Below, one piece after another: positions 22,481 to 33,618 of a DNA stretch of 64,000 nt. Origin of the DNA: Lepus europaeus (lineage: Eukaryota; Chordata; Mammalia; Lagomorpha; Leporidae); the NCBI RefSeq assembly GCF_033115175.1, contig NC_084843.1:53236474-53300473 (forward strand). Reading direction: 5' to 3'. The notes below the pieces were generated by a model. The model saw nothing but the letters and a program-made list of their open reading frames with translations, had not been told where the DNA came from and ran no database searches. Numbering within the stretch: position 1 is the stretch's first letter; every line of letters begins with the position of its first letter. Both the position numbers and the translations under genes were made by a program.

Positions 22481-23449
22481 GGAATAAAAACTGAGAAACA
22501 TATTCCCATAACATCATCATAATCTCCAATGAATCATGTGAATAGTCACCCAGAATGTAGTAGGAAAGGACTATAAATAGTCTCTTGAGAGTTCAGGGTA
22601 GGTTTTACCACCAAATGAGTAAAATTTCAGTTCATGGGATATGTTGGATTTTAGAACTGTGGATAAAGGCTTTCTTTCTAGGATAAGACTTGTATAGAGC
22701 CATGGAATCTGTCAAAGGACAAAATTACAATTTAGCTTAAAAATCTTAATTGGCTTTACTTTCAATTCAAGAATCATACAGTGCTTCCTTGCATAAATAA
22801 AGTATTCCAGCAGTGGAAGGCTAAAGAAAGCAGAAAACAAATCAGTCACTTCAAGGTCACTCTACTTAGAAAGCCAGGGATAGGGAGGCAGAACAATAGA
22901 AAAATAACTGATGGGTTCACATCAGGTTACTCTGTTACCTGTTTTTGAGTGAGGATCAAGGCCAAGGAAACCTCATTAGCATGCCAATTGAATCTATTTG
23001 GGCAACTTAATTGTTTTCTCTTTTTCTTGATTTCTTGTAAGATCAGGTAACAACTTAGGTTTAGTGACATGAGCTTTAGCAAGTGGGTGACTCCATTTTG
23101 ATTTTTAGTCTAGTCTGTTGGGTCTAGCCTTAGTCCAAAACAATGGCCTCCTGTAATTCTTATTTAACGAAGCCAAACAAAGCCAAAGCCAAAGGAATAG
23201 AGTTTCAAGGAAAAAGTGGTGTCATCCATTACCGAAAGAAAGAGACAAGAATTGAAGAAGAATTATCATACTTGGCAATCAAGAGGTTAAAATAGTATCT
23301 TCAGGAGCACTTCCCTTAATAGGATAAAGTATGGGGAGCAGAAGTCAGTTTTTTAGTGATTAAAGAGTAGAACAACCTACATACCCAATAGCACAGTTAA
23401 AATTTAAAAGCCCCAAAATACAAAGCATAGACAATTTAAAACAAGTAGA
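22481..23449. other. No recognisable gene
   Basis: A moderately AT-rich stretch. A possible ERV LTR-like phrase (gtgactccattttgatttttagtctag) lies near 23090, too little to call. Confidence 0.4.
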
Positions 23450-23725
23450 ATTAACATTCACTGCTGCTGGTTACATAGCTTGGTATGAGCATTTTGGAAA
23501 AGTGTCTGGCATCTGGCAATATCTCCTAAAGCTGAGCATATGTGTCACAAATGATGTAGCAATTCTAGTCCTTGACATGTAAGCAACAGAAATGCACGCC
23601 CATGTGCTCAAAAAACTGCACAGTAATGGACACATTAGAATTGTTTTCGAGTGGTACAGGGTTCATGGATATTCACGTATCATAATTCAAATTTATCACC
23701 AATAGTCATGCATGTTTTATAAGCA
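23450..23725 (+). mobile_element. Old L1M fragment, sense
   Basis: 'agcattttggaaaagtgtctggc', 'tgatgtagcaattctagtcc' and 'gcacagtaatggacacattag' follow the order of the 3' end of L1M ORF2 and its 3' UTR. Confidence 0.6.
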
Positions 23726-23841
23726 TGGGAATCCCCAAACTTTGAACTAGATTTAGGCTTGGTTATTTTCTTCCCACATCTTGGATATAACTGGGAGATG
23801 CAGATAGAGCAGAAAAGCAGAATTTATTGAAAAGTAAAGAG

Positions 23842-24195
23842 AGTGCTGGCACTGTGGCATAGCTGGTAAAGCCACTCCTGCAGTGCCAGCATCCCAAATG
23901 GGCACTAGTTCAAGTCCTGGCTGCTCCACTTCTGATTCAGCTCTCTGTTTTGCTGGGAAGGCAGTACAAGATGGCCAAAGTCCTTGGGCCCCTGCACCCA
24001 CATTGGGGACCCAGGAGAGGCTCCTGGCTCCTGGCTTTGGATTGGCATAGCTCTGGCCGTTGCAGCCATCTGGGGAGTGAACCAGCAGATGGAAGACCTC
24101 TCTCTCTCTTTCTCTGCCTCTCCTCTCTGTGTAACTCTGATTTTCAAATAAATAAATAAATCTTTTTAAAAATTTTAAAAAATAAAAATAAAAAA
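23842..24195 (+). mobile_element. CSINE, form B
   Basis: Complete copy with AAATAAATAAATAAA and a long A/T-rich tail. Confidence 0.92.
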
Positions 24196-24613
24196 AGAAA
24201 GGCAAAGGGATGGTACACATTCAGTGTGTGGGCAACCTCAAGAGAGAGAATTGCCCCCACCCAGACAAGAGTTGTCCTTTTCATAGGATAAGGGATGGGG
24301 CTGTGGCACACATGTGATCTCCAGGAATGTGTCATGATGTCTGGTGCCCAATAGAAAGTAAGGTTTAGCCACATGATGAGGAGTAGGGGTACTGAGTCTT
24401 CAGTCATGTTGAATGGGCATGAAAAGTGATGAGAGGTGGGTGTGCACATGTTGTGTGTGTTGGTAATCCTAGTTCCTTATCTCTCATTGATTCCCTGCCT
24501 GTCCCATGTCACATGGATTACTGAAGACAGTGGTCATGTACTAAGGAATATAATTCAAATTTATATCATGGGGCCTGTAAGAAAGGGAAAAGAATACAAG
24601 TTGTTAATGAGAA

Positions 24614-24650
24614 TTGTAACAGGTATTTTTTTTTTTGTAACAGGTATTTT
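24614..24650. repeat. 16-bp direct repeat separated only by T
   Basis: TTGTAACAGGTATTTT occurs at about 24614-24629 and again at 24635-24650 with nothing but T between the copies. This resembles a TSD around a bare poly(A) insertion on the minus strand. Confidence 0.65.
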
Positions 24651-24663
24651 AAAAATGCTCCTA

Positions 24664-25000
24664 TTAGGGATGGTGCTGTGGCATAGCAAGTAAAGGTGCC
24701 TCCTCCAGTGCCAGCATCCTATATGGGCACCAATTTGAGACCCAGCCATTCCACTTCTGATCCAGCTCTCTGCTATGGCCTGGGAAAGCAGTGGAAGTTG
24801 GCCCAAGTCCTTGAGTCCCTGCCCCAGTGCAGGAGACCTGGAAGAAGCTCCAGGCTCCTGGCTTCGGATTGGCCCAGTTCTGGCTGTTGCAGCCATTTGG
24901 GGAGTGAACTAGCAGATGGAAGACCTGTCTCTCTCTGCCTCTTCCTCTCTGTAACTCTGCCTTTCAAATAAATAGATAAATCTTAAAATAAATAAACAAA
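24664..25000 (+). mobile_element. CSINE, form B
   Basis: Complete copy from 'gggatggtgctgtggcatagc' to 'caaataaatagataaatc'. Confidence 0.9.
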
Positions 25001-25057
25001 CAAATGTGAAAAAATTCTATCTAAAACCTTTACTTAAAAAACTGCATCTATCTATGG

Positions 25058-25350
25058 GGTAGATATTGTGGTACAACAAGGGTTAAGCTGCTGCTTTGGG
25101 TGCCCATATTCCAAATTGGAGTGCCAGTTCAAGTCCTAGCTACTCCATGCTTCCAATCCAACTTCTTGCTAATGCACCTTGGGAGGCAGCAAATGATGGC
25201 CTAAGTACTTGGGTTCCTGGCACCCCTATAGTTGACTTGCTTGGAGTTTCTGGCTCCTGGATTCAGCCTGGCCCAGCCCTAGATATTTTAGGCATTTGGT
25301 GAAGATCTTACGTTATCTCTCTATTTCCCTCTCTCTCTCTCCCCCTACCA
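25058..25350 (+). mobile_element. CSINE, form A
   Basis: Old-form copy. Its 3' end was used as the target of the next SINE. Confidence 0.82.
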
Positions 25351-25367
25351 CTTACCTTATCTTTTTT

Positions 25368-25416
25368 AAAAAATATTTATTTATTTATTTATTTGAAAGA
25401 GTTACACAGAGAGGAG

Positions 25417-25464
<48 letters not shown>

Positions 25465-25736
25465 CTTCCATCCGATGGTTCACTCCCCGATTGGCCGCAA
25501 TGGCCAGAGCTGCACCAATCTGAAGCCAGGAGCCAGGAGTTTCTTCTGGGTCTCCTGCGCAGGTGAAGGGGCCCAAGCACTTGGGCCATCTTCTATTGTT
25601 TTCCCAGGCCATAGCAGAGAGCTGGATCAGAAGAGGAGCAGCTGGGACTAGAACTGGCGCCCATATGGAATGCCGGTGCCTCAGGCCTATGCCCTTCAGG
25701 CCAGGGCATTAGCACGCTGTGCCGCAGCGCCAGCTC
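25368..25736 (-). mobile_element. CSINE, form B, recent insertion
   Basis: CTTACCTTATCTTTTTT at 25351-25367 and again at 25737-25753 is a perfect TSD of at least 17 bp. The internal GA run (about 25418-25462) is uninterrupted. Both features suggest a young copy. Confidence 0.95.
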
Positions 25737-25767
25737 CTTACCTTATCTTTTTTAAAAAGCATCTGTT

Positions 25768-26064
25768 CAGGGCTGGCACTGTGGCTTTGTGGGTAAAGCT
25801 GCCACCTGCAATGCTGTCATCTCATATGAGCACCAGTTCAAGTCTTGGCTGCTCCACTTCTGATCCAGCTCTCTCTTAATGGCCTGAGAAAGCAGCTGGA
25901 CATGGCCCATGTGCTTGGGCCCCTGCCACCCACTTGGAGACCTGGAAGAAGCTCCTGGCTCCTGGCTTCAGTCTATCACAGCTCCACCTGTTGCAGCCAT
26001 TTAGGAAATAAGACTGCGGATAGAAGATCTCTCTGTAACTCTTCAAAATAAATAAATCTTTAAG
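25768..26064 (+). mobile_element. CSINE, form B, CT tract lost
   Basis: Body complete, but it passes directly from 'agatctctctgtaactct' to 'aaaataaataaatcttt'. Confidence 0.88.
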
Positions 26065-27954
26065 ACACATACACATCCTCCTCCCCCCAAAAAACTTTAA
26101 TTACTTATAAAGTAAATTTTCTGGAAAATCTAGCTTATGGTTATTATTTAGGAAAGCTGGATATTTGCTTTGCAATCATTGAAGAACTCAAAATAGTTCT
26201 GCAAATTATTGCAATATTATGACAAAAAAATTCCCAATTGGTCCATTTCTCCAATTACTTTGCTCTCTTCCCCAAAAACCTGAACTGGAAAAGTGTGATG
26301 GCTGTGAAAGAGTCAGTGTAGTCCTTCATATTTCGAAACTGGTGAAGGAGAATTGAGCATGGAATAATCTAAGCATCTAGCCAAAGCTGAAGTCTGGCCA
26401 GGCTCTAGACATATGCTGTGAAAGCTGCTTGGCCACAGTCCTGGTGTCCTAACATCTGAGGTTACATCATTCTTCCCACAGTTGCTTCTGGACCAAATAT
26501 CCACATCACATGATGGAAACATATCAGGGTAGAGGTAGAGGGTGTCTGTCATATTTTCTTTCCTTCTCTTTCTCTTCTCCCTCTGTTCCTCTTTCCTCTT
26601 TTTTTCTCTTCTTTTTGGGGGGAGAAACTACACACCTAGCTTTGGAATCACATGCCAAGAGATATTCCCCCCAAGATGTTCAGATCCCTAAAGGGTGGAG
26701 AAAATATTCTAAAAGACCACCTCAGTAGGAAAGAGTACAGTGAAAATGACGGGTAGAAATTTCAATCATTGGTAACATTCTTGTTTTTTCCTCTACTGTT
26801 TTGCTATGATTTCTCCCTTTCTTGAAGCCTTCACCCGGCTTCCCAGGATCTTCAAAAGACACTTGCTGTGCTAGTGTTGCTTAAGTGTGAGGTCAGCAGG
26901 GAGCAGTGAGCAGAACAGTTAACAATGGATTCAACACTCTTGGCTCCTGGGGAAAATACTTTTGAAAAGGAGATTGGAGGCAAATCTCTCTTAGAAAACA
27001 TAAGAACAGTCTAGAACTTCTTCCTTCTGACTTCAGCCATTTCTTCCCTGCCATTCAAGTTCTAAGTATGCTCTCCCCCGTGTTTACTTAAGAGTTCCAT
27101 GCTCATTTCTCATGATTTCCTTGACCCCTTCCCAATATGAGCCCATGGTTGAAATAAGGTCCATACAACTAGTATGTTACATCAAAGAATCAGGGAAGAG
27201 GAGAGCTGGATGTTTGAGGTCTGTATAATTGGGGGGTGGTGAATATAACAGGTGAAGAGGATTTCATTGGGTTGTCTCCGTGTTGTGAAGTACCTAGAAT
27301 GAAAACACAGATGAAAGGCATATCCCCCATGACTGACCCAGCACAGATCAAAAGGTGAGTTATTTTTTACAGATGGAAAACAGGGGAGCCCTACTGGTAC
27401 TCAGCGGCTACAGGTCAAGGATCTTTAGGATTTGGGAGCGTTGTCTTCTAGCCTCCTTGTTTGAGAAACACTAACCTAGTACAAAGTTGATTGAAGCACT
27501 GCCTTTATGCCTTTATTGGGCTGACTTTTCCCAGGTGTCAGCTTACCGAATGAAAAACCTGCCCTGAAATTCTACTTTCCTTGGCTTCTCCTCTGTTGAA
27601 CTTGGTTGAATAGAATGCCTGCCTCCTGCTTAACTTGGCTTTGCTCATAATGGCTCATGCAGAAGCAACTGAGCAACCTAGTTTCCGGACCCAGGACCTA
27701 GAGTCTGTCGACCTCACCATTCTCTGTCCTCTCTCACAGGGCCTGCTCCTGCCTGGTTTGTAAATGTTTCTGGCAAATACCCTGGAGGAGAATAGAGCCC
27801 GCTAACAATAGTAAGTCTCAGCTTGAATCTCTTAGTCCTCAGGATGGTTAACTTAGGAAAACCAAAACTAACCTATGTAATTGCAGCGGGTAACCCTAAC
27901 AGTCTGTACTATTACTGACATCAGATGTCATTCTGGTAGATATTTCGCTGCTTG
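26065..27954. other. Apparently unique intergenic sequence
   Basis: About 1.9 kb with no recognisable SINE or L1, unusual for this window. It includes a pyrimidine-rich tract at 26558-26618. No coding signature is visible. Confidence 0.55.
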
Positions 27955-28135
27955 TAGTGGGAAAGAACTGGGCTTATAGCCAGAGAGACTGAGCTTCAAG
28001 ACCTTCCTCAGCTATTTACTAAGATCATGCCATTGGGCCACTCACCCCTTTGAGCCTATTGGAAATGAATGAGTGAGTGTACAGAGAAGTCCTTGGAACT
28101 CTGAAAAGTTACAAAAGTTAAATAATTACTACTTG
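27955..28135 (+). mobile_element. MIR SINE
   Basis: 'gcttcaagaccttcctcagctatttactaagatcatgccattgggccactca' follows the MIR consensus order, and 'ttggaactctgaaaagttacaaaag' matches its 3' part. Confidence 0.6.
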
Positions 28136-28611
28136 GAAATGGGGACAATTGAATCAATGTGAAACAACACGAGGTTTACCTTCTGCTCAAGCTATGTTCA
28201 GTCTTTAAAACAAACAACTAAAATTAGTTGTTGTTTAAAGGCAGTCTTCCCACTCATTTATGATGTTAACAATGGATCCTCTCCATCAAGGCATGATGCC
28301 GCAGGAAGATGAGCCCTCATACTAAACACATACAAGAAACACAGTCATAGTTTACACGCCTGCAAGGCTGACAAACTGGTTCTCGAAGTTAAGCCATTGT
28401 TTCTGCCTCTTAGAATTGTTACTTTATGTTTAGTGAAAGAGTTGTCTCTCTAGACTTTGGCGTATTTTTGTCCTTTATCACTTTTGTGCACACACAAAAA
28501 GGGAAGCACAAGCGAAAGAAAAACCAGCTAGAGTAGTTCTAAGGCAATGCAACCTCATCACAACTGCTGCCTGGCTGACAGTAGCCATCAGGTCTATTTC
28601 ACATGATAAAA

Positions 28612-28708
28612 TGGAAAAATTACAGCAATGGACACTTATGTACCCGCCACCCTGTGTAGATGGAGAACAATTCCTTACACTGTTGTGACCCCTTGTGTGT
28701 GCCTCTGT
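28612..28708 (-). mobile_element. Old L1M 3' fragment, left part
   Basis: 'gacacttatgtacccgccaccctgtgtagatggagaac' matches antisense L1M. The element continues at 29718 beyond a block of three SINEs. Confidence 0.6.
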
Positions 28709-28731
28709 TCTGTCTCCCTCTTTTTTTTAAA

Positions 28732-29371
28732 GATTTATTTATTTATTTGAAAGGCAGGAGGCCGGCGCTGTGGCATAGCAGGTAAATCTGCCACCTGCAA
28801 TGCTGGCGTCCCATATGGGCGCCGGTTCTAGTCCCAGCTGCTCCATTTCCAATCCAGCTCTCTGCTGTGGCCTGGGAAAGCAGTAGAAGATGGCCCAAGT
28901 CCTTGGGCCCCTGCACCCCCATGGGAGACCTGGAAGAAGCTCCTGGCTCCTGGCTTCCTATCGGCACAGTTCTGGCTGTTGCAGCCACTTGGGGAGTGAA
29001 TCTGCAGATGGAAGGCCTCTCTCTGCTTCTGCCTCTCTGTAACTCTGCCTTTCAAATAAATAAATAAACAAACCATTTTTAAAAAAAGAAAGGCAGAGTT
29101 ACAGAGAGATAGAGAGAGATCTTCCATCTGTTGGTTCACTCCCCAGATGGTTACAATGGCTGGAGCTGTACTGATCCCAAGCCAGGAGCCAGGAGCTTCT
29201 TCTGGGTCTCCTACTTGGGTGCAGGGGCCCAAGGACTGGTGCATGCTCCCCTGATTCCCCAAGTGCATAGCAGGGAGCTGGATTGGAAATGGCCAGGACA
29301 TGAACCAGTGCCCATATGGGATGCAGGTATTGCAGACAGCAGCTTTACCTGTCACACCACAGCACAGGCCT
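28732..29371 (-). mobile_element. CSINE, form B, host of a nested SINE
   Basis: The antisense tail and the start 'gaaaggcag' are at 28732-28757 and the rest is at 29088-29371. Its own TSD TCTCCCTCTTTTTTTT flanks it (about 28714-28731 and 29374-29390). Confidence 0.9.
28758..29087 (+). mobile_element. CSINE, form B, nested in the opposite orientation
   Basis: Complete plus-strand copy inserted in the tail of the minus copy. GAAAGGCAG at 28749-28757 and 29088-29096 is the TSD. Confidence 0.93.
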
Positions 29372-29389
29372 GGTCTCCCTCTTTTTTTT

Positions 29390-29717
29390 TTTTTTTTTTT
29401 TTAAGAATTATTTTTATTTACTTGAAAGAGTTACAAAGAGAGGTCAAGCCAGAGAGAGAGAGAGGTCTTCCATCAGATGGTTCACTCCCCATATGACCAC
29501 AAAGGCCAGAGCTGAGCTGATCCGGAGCCAGGAGCTTCTTCCAGGTCTCCCAAGTGGGCACAGGGGCGCAAGCACTTGGGCCATCTTCTACTGCTTTCCC
29601 AGGCCACAGCAGAGAGCTGGATTGGAAGTGGAGCAGCAGGGACTAGAACTGGCGCCCATGTGGGATGCCAGTGCTGCAGGCTGGGGCTTTAACTGCTGCA
29701 CCACAGTGCCAACCCCT
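29390..29717 (-). mobile_element. CSINE, form B, third at the same target
   Basis: Begins in the T run that closes the previous SINE's TSD and ends before 'ttccctctttctcacc', a third relic of the same pyrimidine target. Confidence 0.9.
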
Positions 29718-30165
29718 TCCCTCTTTCTCACCATACAGACTATGACTCACCTGAACTTTGATTTTATTATTCCCTTGTTTTCTCTCCAAATATGTACCCT
29801 AAACAACACACTGTTTATTCTTGTTTATGACTTGGTCAGTAACTGGGAACTCTATCACATGTGTTCTTCAGTGACTTACATTTTCCCCTGAACATGGGTT
29901 GAGATTCATCCACTGTAATGTATACGACTGTAATTTGTTTTCATTATACAGCATCCCATTGTCTGAATAGTCTACAGCTTAATAAGCATGTGGGCTATTT
30001 CCAATTTTGTCTATTATGAATTATTTTGCTCTAAATATATTATAGTTGTCTCCTGAAATATACACGTGAGAGTTTCTCCAGGGTATTTATATACCTCAGA
30101 AAGGAGTTATTAAGTCTAGTTGATAGTCCATCCCATTCTGATTGCCAGCACATGCTGTCACCTCT
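29718..30165 (-). mobile_element. Old L1M 3' fragment, right part
   Basis: 'atcacatgtgttcttcagtgac', 'gcatcccattgtctgaatag' and 'gtgggctatttccaattttg' match the antisense L1M 3' region. Confidence 0.7.
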
Positions 30166-30684
30166 CCTTCATCCATTGAATACCTTGAAGAGACATGAAT
30201 TGTCTCCTTTGCTCATACTTTTTTGTCTTAAATTGTCTACAGTTTTTTTTATTTTTAAATAGACGTTAAGAGGGTTATATGCCAGATAACTTGCATTAGC
30301 CCCTTCAGATCCATTCTGCACCTCTCACTGCCTTTTCCCCTGCACTTGGAGGCTATTTTATGGATGCATTAACGAGCTTCCTTGTCTTCAGCTTCTGGTT
30401 GGGTTTGGCCAATGGGGAACCCAGCAGGAGGTCAGAAGAAGAGAAAAGGTCCATTCTTTGATTCTTCTATGCAAGTCCATGCAGGCTGGTGTATCCTTGC
30501 TTCTTCGAGGTATACTCCTCTGTATTCTTCCTTCTGGTAACCTCTTCTTACGCATTTCCTCAGAGCCTAGGAGTTACTGTTTTTATCATATGAATACTAA
30601 ATTCTACCCACTCCTCTATAAATAGTCCCCTTATTAAAATCTCCAAGAATTATCCTATTTAGAGTATGTCATTGAGTTCCTATT
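30166..30684. other. No recognisable gene
   Basis: Unassigned AT-rich DNA. Confidence 0.4.
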
Positions 30685-31150
30685 GATACAATGTCTGTGA
30701 GAGTCTAAATAATATTTCCCAGGACTATCTAGGACCTAATCTGTAGATCCTGTGAATGTTATCTTATATAGCAGAGGTATTCTGCATGTGTGACTAAGTT
30801 AGTCTTGCATTAGGAAGATGTTCCCTGATTATTGGATGAGTCCAGTCCTTATAAGAGTAAGGCAGAGGATTTTTGGAGAAAGTAGCCAGGTGACAAAAGC
30901 AGTAAGAAGTTTGAAGGTGCTATGCTGCTGGCTGGGAAGAGGAAAGAGGGACTCCGAGTCAAAGAGCACCAAGAATGTAGTTCTAGAAGCCAGAAAAGGC
31001 ACTAGGGGAAGAGGGCTCTGCTGACACCTTGGTTCTGGGGTTGTGGAATCATTTTAGACTTCTGGCTTCCAGAACTGCAGAAAAGTAAACTTCTGTTGCT
31101 TCAAGTCATTAGACGTGTGGCAATTTCTTAGCGTAGCCATAAAAAATAAA
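30685..31150 (+). mobile_element. MLT1-like LTR (ERVL-MaLR), solo
   Basis: 'aggacctaatctgtagatcctgtgaatgttatcttatat', 'ggatgagtccagtccttataagag', 'cttctggcttccagaactgcag' and 'aacttctgttgcttcaagtcatt' are characteristic. There is no internal region. The family name is approximate. Confidence 0.65.
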
Positions 31151-31498
31151 ACAGAACTTCTGATTTCCCCTACAAATCAGGTCCTCCCTAATTTTCTACA
31201 CCTGGCTGTTTAGAGCCCTCCCTCCCCCATATTTTGCACTTTTTACTTCCAACCCATCACTAGTTCTTCCAACATGATGCCCACCAGTATGTCCTGAGTG
31301 TAGCTACTTCTCTGACACAAGGAAGAACACCATAACTATCTGGAGTCCACTCATGAATGCATCTTCACAGCTAAACCATTGCAGTCTAGCTGCCTTCGTC
31401 ACCTAACCAGTTAGTTATCTGTTCTTTCACCCTAGTCCTCCTACAATCTATTCTTCCCATTGCATGAAGAGCAATGCTTTTTTAAAAACTTGAAATTA

Positions 31499-31838
31499 GG
31501 GACCAGCGCTGCAGCACAGTGGGTTAAGCTGCCACCTGTGATGCTGGCATTCCATAGGGGCCCCAGAGTCCCGGCTGCTCCAGTTCTGATCCAGCTCCCT
31601 GCTAATTCACCTGGAAAAGCAGCAGAAGATGGTTCAAGTCCTTGGACCCCTGTAGCCACCTGGGAGATCTGGATAAATCTCTTGGCTCCTGGCTCCTGGG
31701 TTGGACCTGGCCCAGCCCTGGCCATTGCAGCCATTTGGGGATTGAACCAGTGATTGGAAGATCTCTGTCTCTCCCTCTCTCTCTTTCTGTAACTTTGCCT
31801 TTTAAATAAGTAAATAAATATTTTTAAAAAATCTAAAT
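31499..31838 (+). mobile_element. CSINE, form A to B intermediate
   Basis: Head 'gggaccagcgctgcagcacagtgggttaagctgcc', body with 'ggataaatctcttggctcctgg', CT tract and AAATAAGTAAATAAA tail. The next SINE is inserted just after it. Confidence 0.88.
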
Positions 31839-31843
31839 TAAAG

Positions 31844-32207
31844 GCTGGCGCCGCGGCTCAATAGGCTAATCCTCCGCCTAGCGGCGCCGGCACACCATGT
31901 TCTAGTCCTGGTCGGGGCACCGATCCTGTCCCGGTTGCCCCTCTTCCAGGGCAGCTCTCTGCTGGGGCCCGGGAGTGCAGTGGAGGATGGCCCAAGTGCT
32001 TGGGCCCTGCACCCCATGGGAGACCAAGAGAAGCACCTGGCTCCTGCCATCGGATCAGCGCGGTGCACCGGCCGCAGCATGCCGGCCACGGCGGCCATTG
32101 GAGGGTGAACCAACGGCAAAAGGAAGACCTTTCTCTCTGTCTCTCTCTCTCACTGTCCACTCTGCCTGTCAAAAAAAAAAAAAAAAAAAAAAAAAAAAGA
32201 AAGAAAG
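31844..32207 (+). mobile_element. CSINE, form C, recent insertion
   Basis: GC-rich copy ending 'ctgtc' plus a long A run and GAAA units. AAAAATCTAAATTAAAG at 31827-31843 and 32208-32224 is a perfect 17-bp TSD. Confidence 0.95.
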
Positions 32208-32440
32208 AAAAATCTAAATTAAAGTAGGTTACTCCCAATCTTAAAATCCTTCACTTACTTCCCAGTGCATTTTGGATAACATTCATATGCTTCACTTTGC
32301 ACTTAAGACCATCTATGTTCTGGAAGTTGACATCGTCTTTTGCCTCTTTCCTTCACCCTAACGATCCTGCAGCCTTTTACTATTATTACCATTGGCTTTA
32401 AAGTGTGATATAAGACATTTCCTCTGCTTAGAAGGTTCTG

Positions 32441-32745
32441 TGAGGGGCCAGCGCCATGGTACACTAGGTTAATCCTCTGTCTGCGGTGCCAGCATCCCAT
32501 ATGGGCACCAGGTTCTAGTCCCGGTTGCTCCTCTTCCAGGCCAGTTTTCTGCTGTGGTCTGGGAGGGCAGTGGAGGATGGCCCAGGTGCTTGGGCCCCTG
32601 CACCCACGTGGGAGACCAAGAGGAAGCACCTGGCTCCTGACTTTGGATCGGCACAGCGCCGGCCATAGACCTCTCTCTCTCTCTCTCTCTCTGTAACTTT
32701 ATCTGTCAAATAAATAAATAAAAATCTTAAAAAAAAAAAAAAAAA
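32441..32745 (+). mobile_element. CSINE, B/C intermediate with internal deletion
   Basis: The head 'gccagcgccatggtacactaggttaatcctctgtctg' is intermediate between forms B and C. The body jumps from 'gcgccggccatagac' to the CT tract, losing the usual 'ggggggtgaaccaacgg' part. It ends in A(17). Confidence 0.88.
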
Positions 32746-32937
32746 AGCTCTGTGAAACGTTCCATGACCTCCCTACCCCATCTTGGTTACTCTGTGAGTT
32801 CCGCACCTGTTCCCTTTGCAGTGTAACTCACAACTATTTGTTAAGTGATTCCATGACAGAAAGAACCTGGCACAGTGGTTTGGTACACAATTAATTGGTA
32901 AATAAGTCGAATATTATATTTGCCTACTTGTGTTCTT

Positions 32938-33182
32938 TAAAAGTTTTAAAAATTTATTTAAGAGGCGGGGAAGTGATTGATAGAGCGCACAATACTAAGG
33001 ACAGGGCAAAGTCAAGCGCCAGGAATTCAGTGCGGGTCTCCTACATGGATGGCAGGAATCCAGTGCTGCCTCCCAGGATCTGAATCGGCAAGAAGCTGGC
33101 GTCAACAGCCAGAGCAGAGGCTCGAACCCAGGCACTTCGCTTCGGGACGTGCGCATCTTGACCTTAGGCTAAATGCCTGCTC
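32938..33182 (-). mobile_element. CSINE-related SINE, diverged form A
   Basis: Old antisense copy ending about 280 bp upstream of the NRBF2 CpG island; recognised by the tail, 'gtgcgggtctcctacatggatggcagg' and the head 'ctaaatgcctgctc'. Confidence 0.65.
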
Positions 33183-33472
33183 ACAAAGTTGGCTATCTGT
33201 GACCCATGCTATGTGCTTTATTCGTTTGTGAGCAACTTGAGGGCAGAGCCCCGCCGAACTCGAATCTCTAGGGAAGTCCTGTGCAGTGCATGGGTTAACA
33301 TTACTTATATCAGCTCTTTGGAGAAAAAAAATCAATGAGGTACACGGATAAAAGTGAGAAGAGGAGAACAAGAAAGGCGGATCTCAGCAGAGTAGACCTC
33401 GGAAAACGTCCGGCTGGAAGGAAATGAAACAACACACACGTTAACCAACCAACAAAAAGGCTGCAACTCCCC

Positions 33473-33484
33473 CACGTGACGTCA
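33473..33484 (+). promoter_or_regulatory. Overlapping E-box and full CRE (distal)
   Basis: CACGTG at 33473-33478 overlaps a perfect palindromic TGACGTCA at 33477-33484. CACGTG is the core bound by MiT/TFE, USF and MYC-type bHLH factors; TGACGTCA is the CREB/ATF site. Occupancy is not shown by sequence alone. Confidence 0.7.
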
Positions 33485-33509
33485 GACTTCCAAAAGCTGA
33501 AATTACGCC

Positions 33510-33519
33510 TCTCGCGAGA
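33510..33519. promoter_or_regulatory. TCTCGCGAGA palindrome
   Basis: An exact ten-base palindrome in the CpG island. This motif is a known orphan CpG-island element bound by BANP when unmethylated and also linked to ZBTB33/Kaiso. It lies about 300-350 bases upstream of the start codon. Confidence 0.7.
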
Positions 33520-33618
33520 GGAAAAATTGCCCACGCGCCCGCGAACGCCAGCCGCTGCCCCGCCCTCTCTGAGTCCCACCCACACCCGCCCTAACTCCCA
33601 CCTTGAACCAGCCGCCGG

